Made by a program: the position numbers and the translations under genes
DNA from: G942493375 sp942493375
GTDB lineage: Bacteria; Armatimonadota; UBA5829
Length of the DNA stretch: 64,000 nt
Assembly: GCA_942493375.1 (NCBI GenBank)
Contig: OW818698.1
Location: 6,014,001 to 6,078,000 of the forward strand
Reading direction: 5' to 3'
The notes under the pieces: model-generated
What the model was told of the DNA's origin: nothing
The model's database searches: none
Seen by the model: the letters and a program-made list of their open reading frames with translations, nothing else
Shown: piece by piece, positions 63,801 to 64,000 of the stretch
Numbering within the stretch: position 1 is the stretch's first letter
How the letters are laid out: every line of letters starts with the position of its first letter

Positions 63801-64000
63801 TGCATTGATGCACTGAGAGGTATCATTGAGGAAGATGGTGGAAAGGTTCTTCAAGCAGCGGCAAACAAAGATCTCACTGTGAGGGTGACACGAGATTACC
63901 AAGGTGCATATCAGTTGATGAAAAATAACATCAATCAACTATTGGAAAATTTAGAAAGCGCTATTCAGAAAGTAGCAGAAGGTGCAAACAAAGTGGCAGA
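60876..64000 (+). CDS. Methyl-accepting chemotaxis protein 3 (poly-HAMP, two Cys-PAS), 3' end outside window
   Basis: The frame is open from ATG 60876 (GGAGGA at 60865-60870) to the window edge, about 1041 residues so far. TM1 (~12-33), helical 4HB-type sensor, TM2 (~189-213), HAMP, then HAMP-like units alternating with two PAS domains (~400-505 and ~714-820), each with C-x8-C-x4-C-x-C. The two PAS blocks are almost identical. The sequence ends in 'A-I-Q-K-V-A-E-G-A-N-K-V-A', where the signalling domain begins in receptors 1 and 2, so the kinase-control hairpin lies beyond the edge. Membrane receptor for CheA/CheW signalling. Confidence 0.9.
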   Translation, partial: MMKLNSIKLLPRVLGAFVIVAAIAAFVGVVGITNMRKIDNADTVLYEHMTVPLSQLAVMGTSLHRIRVNILEAISESGTQEAKGFAERALMWRTELEKKSDEFDKAIIGKKTKSVFDEYSTLNKEYDPAITRILNLAVAGKAKEAEAFMRTQTSLVRKVQGKMDKLVEMTIADAKASSKANAALANKATTTVIALVCVAVLMALSLGLVITLSVSKPISDVKNTANRLALGDTDVLMKASGRDEISDLARSMIKVSESIRGLIDETGVLSGAAIEGCLDIRGDADKFEGGFRDIILGVNNTLDAVIGPLNVAAEYVERISNGDIPQKITDEYNGDFNEIKNNLNRCIDSVNALVVDAGILSAAAIVGKLDTRADETKHQGDFHKIIKGVNETLDTLVGHMNSVPAPLMIIDNDFNIQYMNQTGADILGKSKAQIVGSKCYDNFKTSDCKTAKCACARAMSDGRKAASETDAHPNGMNLDISYVGVPIKDQQGAVIGVLEVVTDQTAIKQAGRLQQKISEFQDNEVKSLVENLGKFAEGNLNFTLDVSEGDNDTVETRANFVSISDALNQSVKAIKCLVDDANMLSIASVEGKLDTRADAVKHQGEFRKIIEGVNNTLDAVIGPLNVAAEYVERISNGDIPQKITDEYNGDFNEIKNNLNRCIDSVNSLVVDAEMLSASAIVGKLDTRADETKHQGDFHKIVQGVNETLDTLVGHMNSVPSPLMIIDNDFNIQYMNQTGADILGKSKAQIVGSKCYDNFKTSDCKTAKCACARAMSDGRKAASETDAHPNGMNLDISYVGVPIKDQQGAVIGVLEVVTDQTAIKQAGRLQQKISEFQDNEVKSLVENLGKFAEGNLNFTLDVSIGDKDTAEVRASFVAISEALNQSVNAIKQLVEDANMLSNAAVDGKLGTRADISKHGGDFRKIVQGVNETLDSVIGPLNVAAEYVDRISNGDIPEKIVDKYNGDFNEIKNNLNKCIDALRGIIEEDGGKVLQAAANKDLTVRVTRDYQGAYQLMKNNINQLLENLESAIQKVAEGANKVA
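61764..62515 (+). repeat. Intragenic duplication, copy 1
   Basis: 752 bp that recur at 62709-63460, 945 bp (315 codons) downstream. The first ~200 bp encode a HAMP pair, the rest a Cys-PAS domain and linker. The run 62145-62449 (305 bp) is identical to 63090-63394 by eye. Confidence 0.9.
62709..63460 (+). repeat. Intragenic duplication, copy 2
   Basis: Second copy of the 61764-62515 segment, in frame. Differences cluster around the centre of the HAMP-PAS junction (about 62870-63090), while the PAS-coding part is unchanged, which suggests recent duplication or gene conversion. Confidence 0.9.

Noticed and set aside
1..64000. tRNA, rRNA or known riboswitch
   Set aside because: No cloverleaf-like or rRNA-like stretch was recognised by eye in the intergenic gaps; a covariance-model scan was not possible, so small RNAs could be missed.

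Overview
The window (G+C in the mid-40s by eye, many TTG/GTG starts behind GGAGG-type ribosome sites) comes from a bacterium with an unusually large set of secreted carbohydrate-active proteins, large multi-HAMP chemoreceptors and many intergenic palindromic repeats. No rRNA, tRNA, ribosomal protein or other clear phylogenetic marker is present. Secreted DUF4838 proteins, GH99-like, GH38-like and DUF6067/GH123-like proteins, sulfatase, tandem STAS proteins and poly-HAMP receptors together suggest a free-living polysaccharide degrader such as Armatimonadota or a PVC-like lineage. That placement is an inference with low confidence.

Layout. 1-6.7 kb: the tail of a GH27 alpha-galactosidase, a 202-bp tandem repeat array, two aldo/keto reductase paralogues, a small membrane protein and a first DUF4838 secreted protein. 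7.1-16.7 kb: two giant chemoreceptors flanking a decayed cheW-like fragment. 16.9-25.5 kb: nitroreductase, VOC protein, second DUF4838 protein, small ferredoxin, secreted HExxH protein, a TIM-barrel protein and a secreted caspase/legumain-like (C13) protein, separated by several palindromic repeats. 25.9-32.2 kb: two large secreted proteins resembling hexosaminidases (GH123/DUF6067-like with CBM9, and GH20b plus GH84-like). 32.3-36.9 kb: membrane-anchored thioredoxin, rhomboid protease with a helical-repeat tail, a GH99/WbsX-like secreted protein and two STAS proteins. 37.1-48.5 kb: a probable seven-gene co-directional operon (two xylose-isomerase-like proteins, GH99-like, third DUF4838, GH38-like alpha-mannosidase, F5/8C-containing secreted protein, TIM-barrel protein). 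48.7-54.9 kb: a carboxypeptidase-regulatory-domain secreted protein, a second thioredoxin with unusual active site, an IPT/TIG protein, a UroD-type methyltransferase-like protein and a HigBA-like toxin-antitoxin pair. 55.1-60.3 kb: a sulfatase and a 1250-residue GH36-like alpha-galactosidase with two malectin-like domains. 60.9 kb to the end: a third chemoreceptor, cut by the window edge, with a near-identical internal duplication.

How it fits together: predicted activities (alpha-galactosidase, alpha-mannosidase, GH99-like, beta-hexosaminidase-like, sulfatase) are those needed to dismantle branched, possibly sulfated glycoprotein or mannan-type glycans outside the cytoplasm, while isomerases and aldo/keto reductases could handle released sugars. 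The chemoreceptors might steer the cell to these substrates. No sugar transporter, SusCD pair or dedicated transcription regulator was found, so uptake and control must lie elsewhere.

The least explained layer is the intergenic one: at least six families of palindromic or tandem elements, three of which supply the stop codon of a neighbouring gene, and one 74-bp element whose two copies differ by a compensatory base-pair change.
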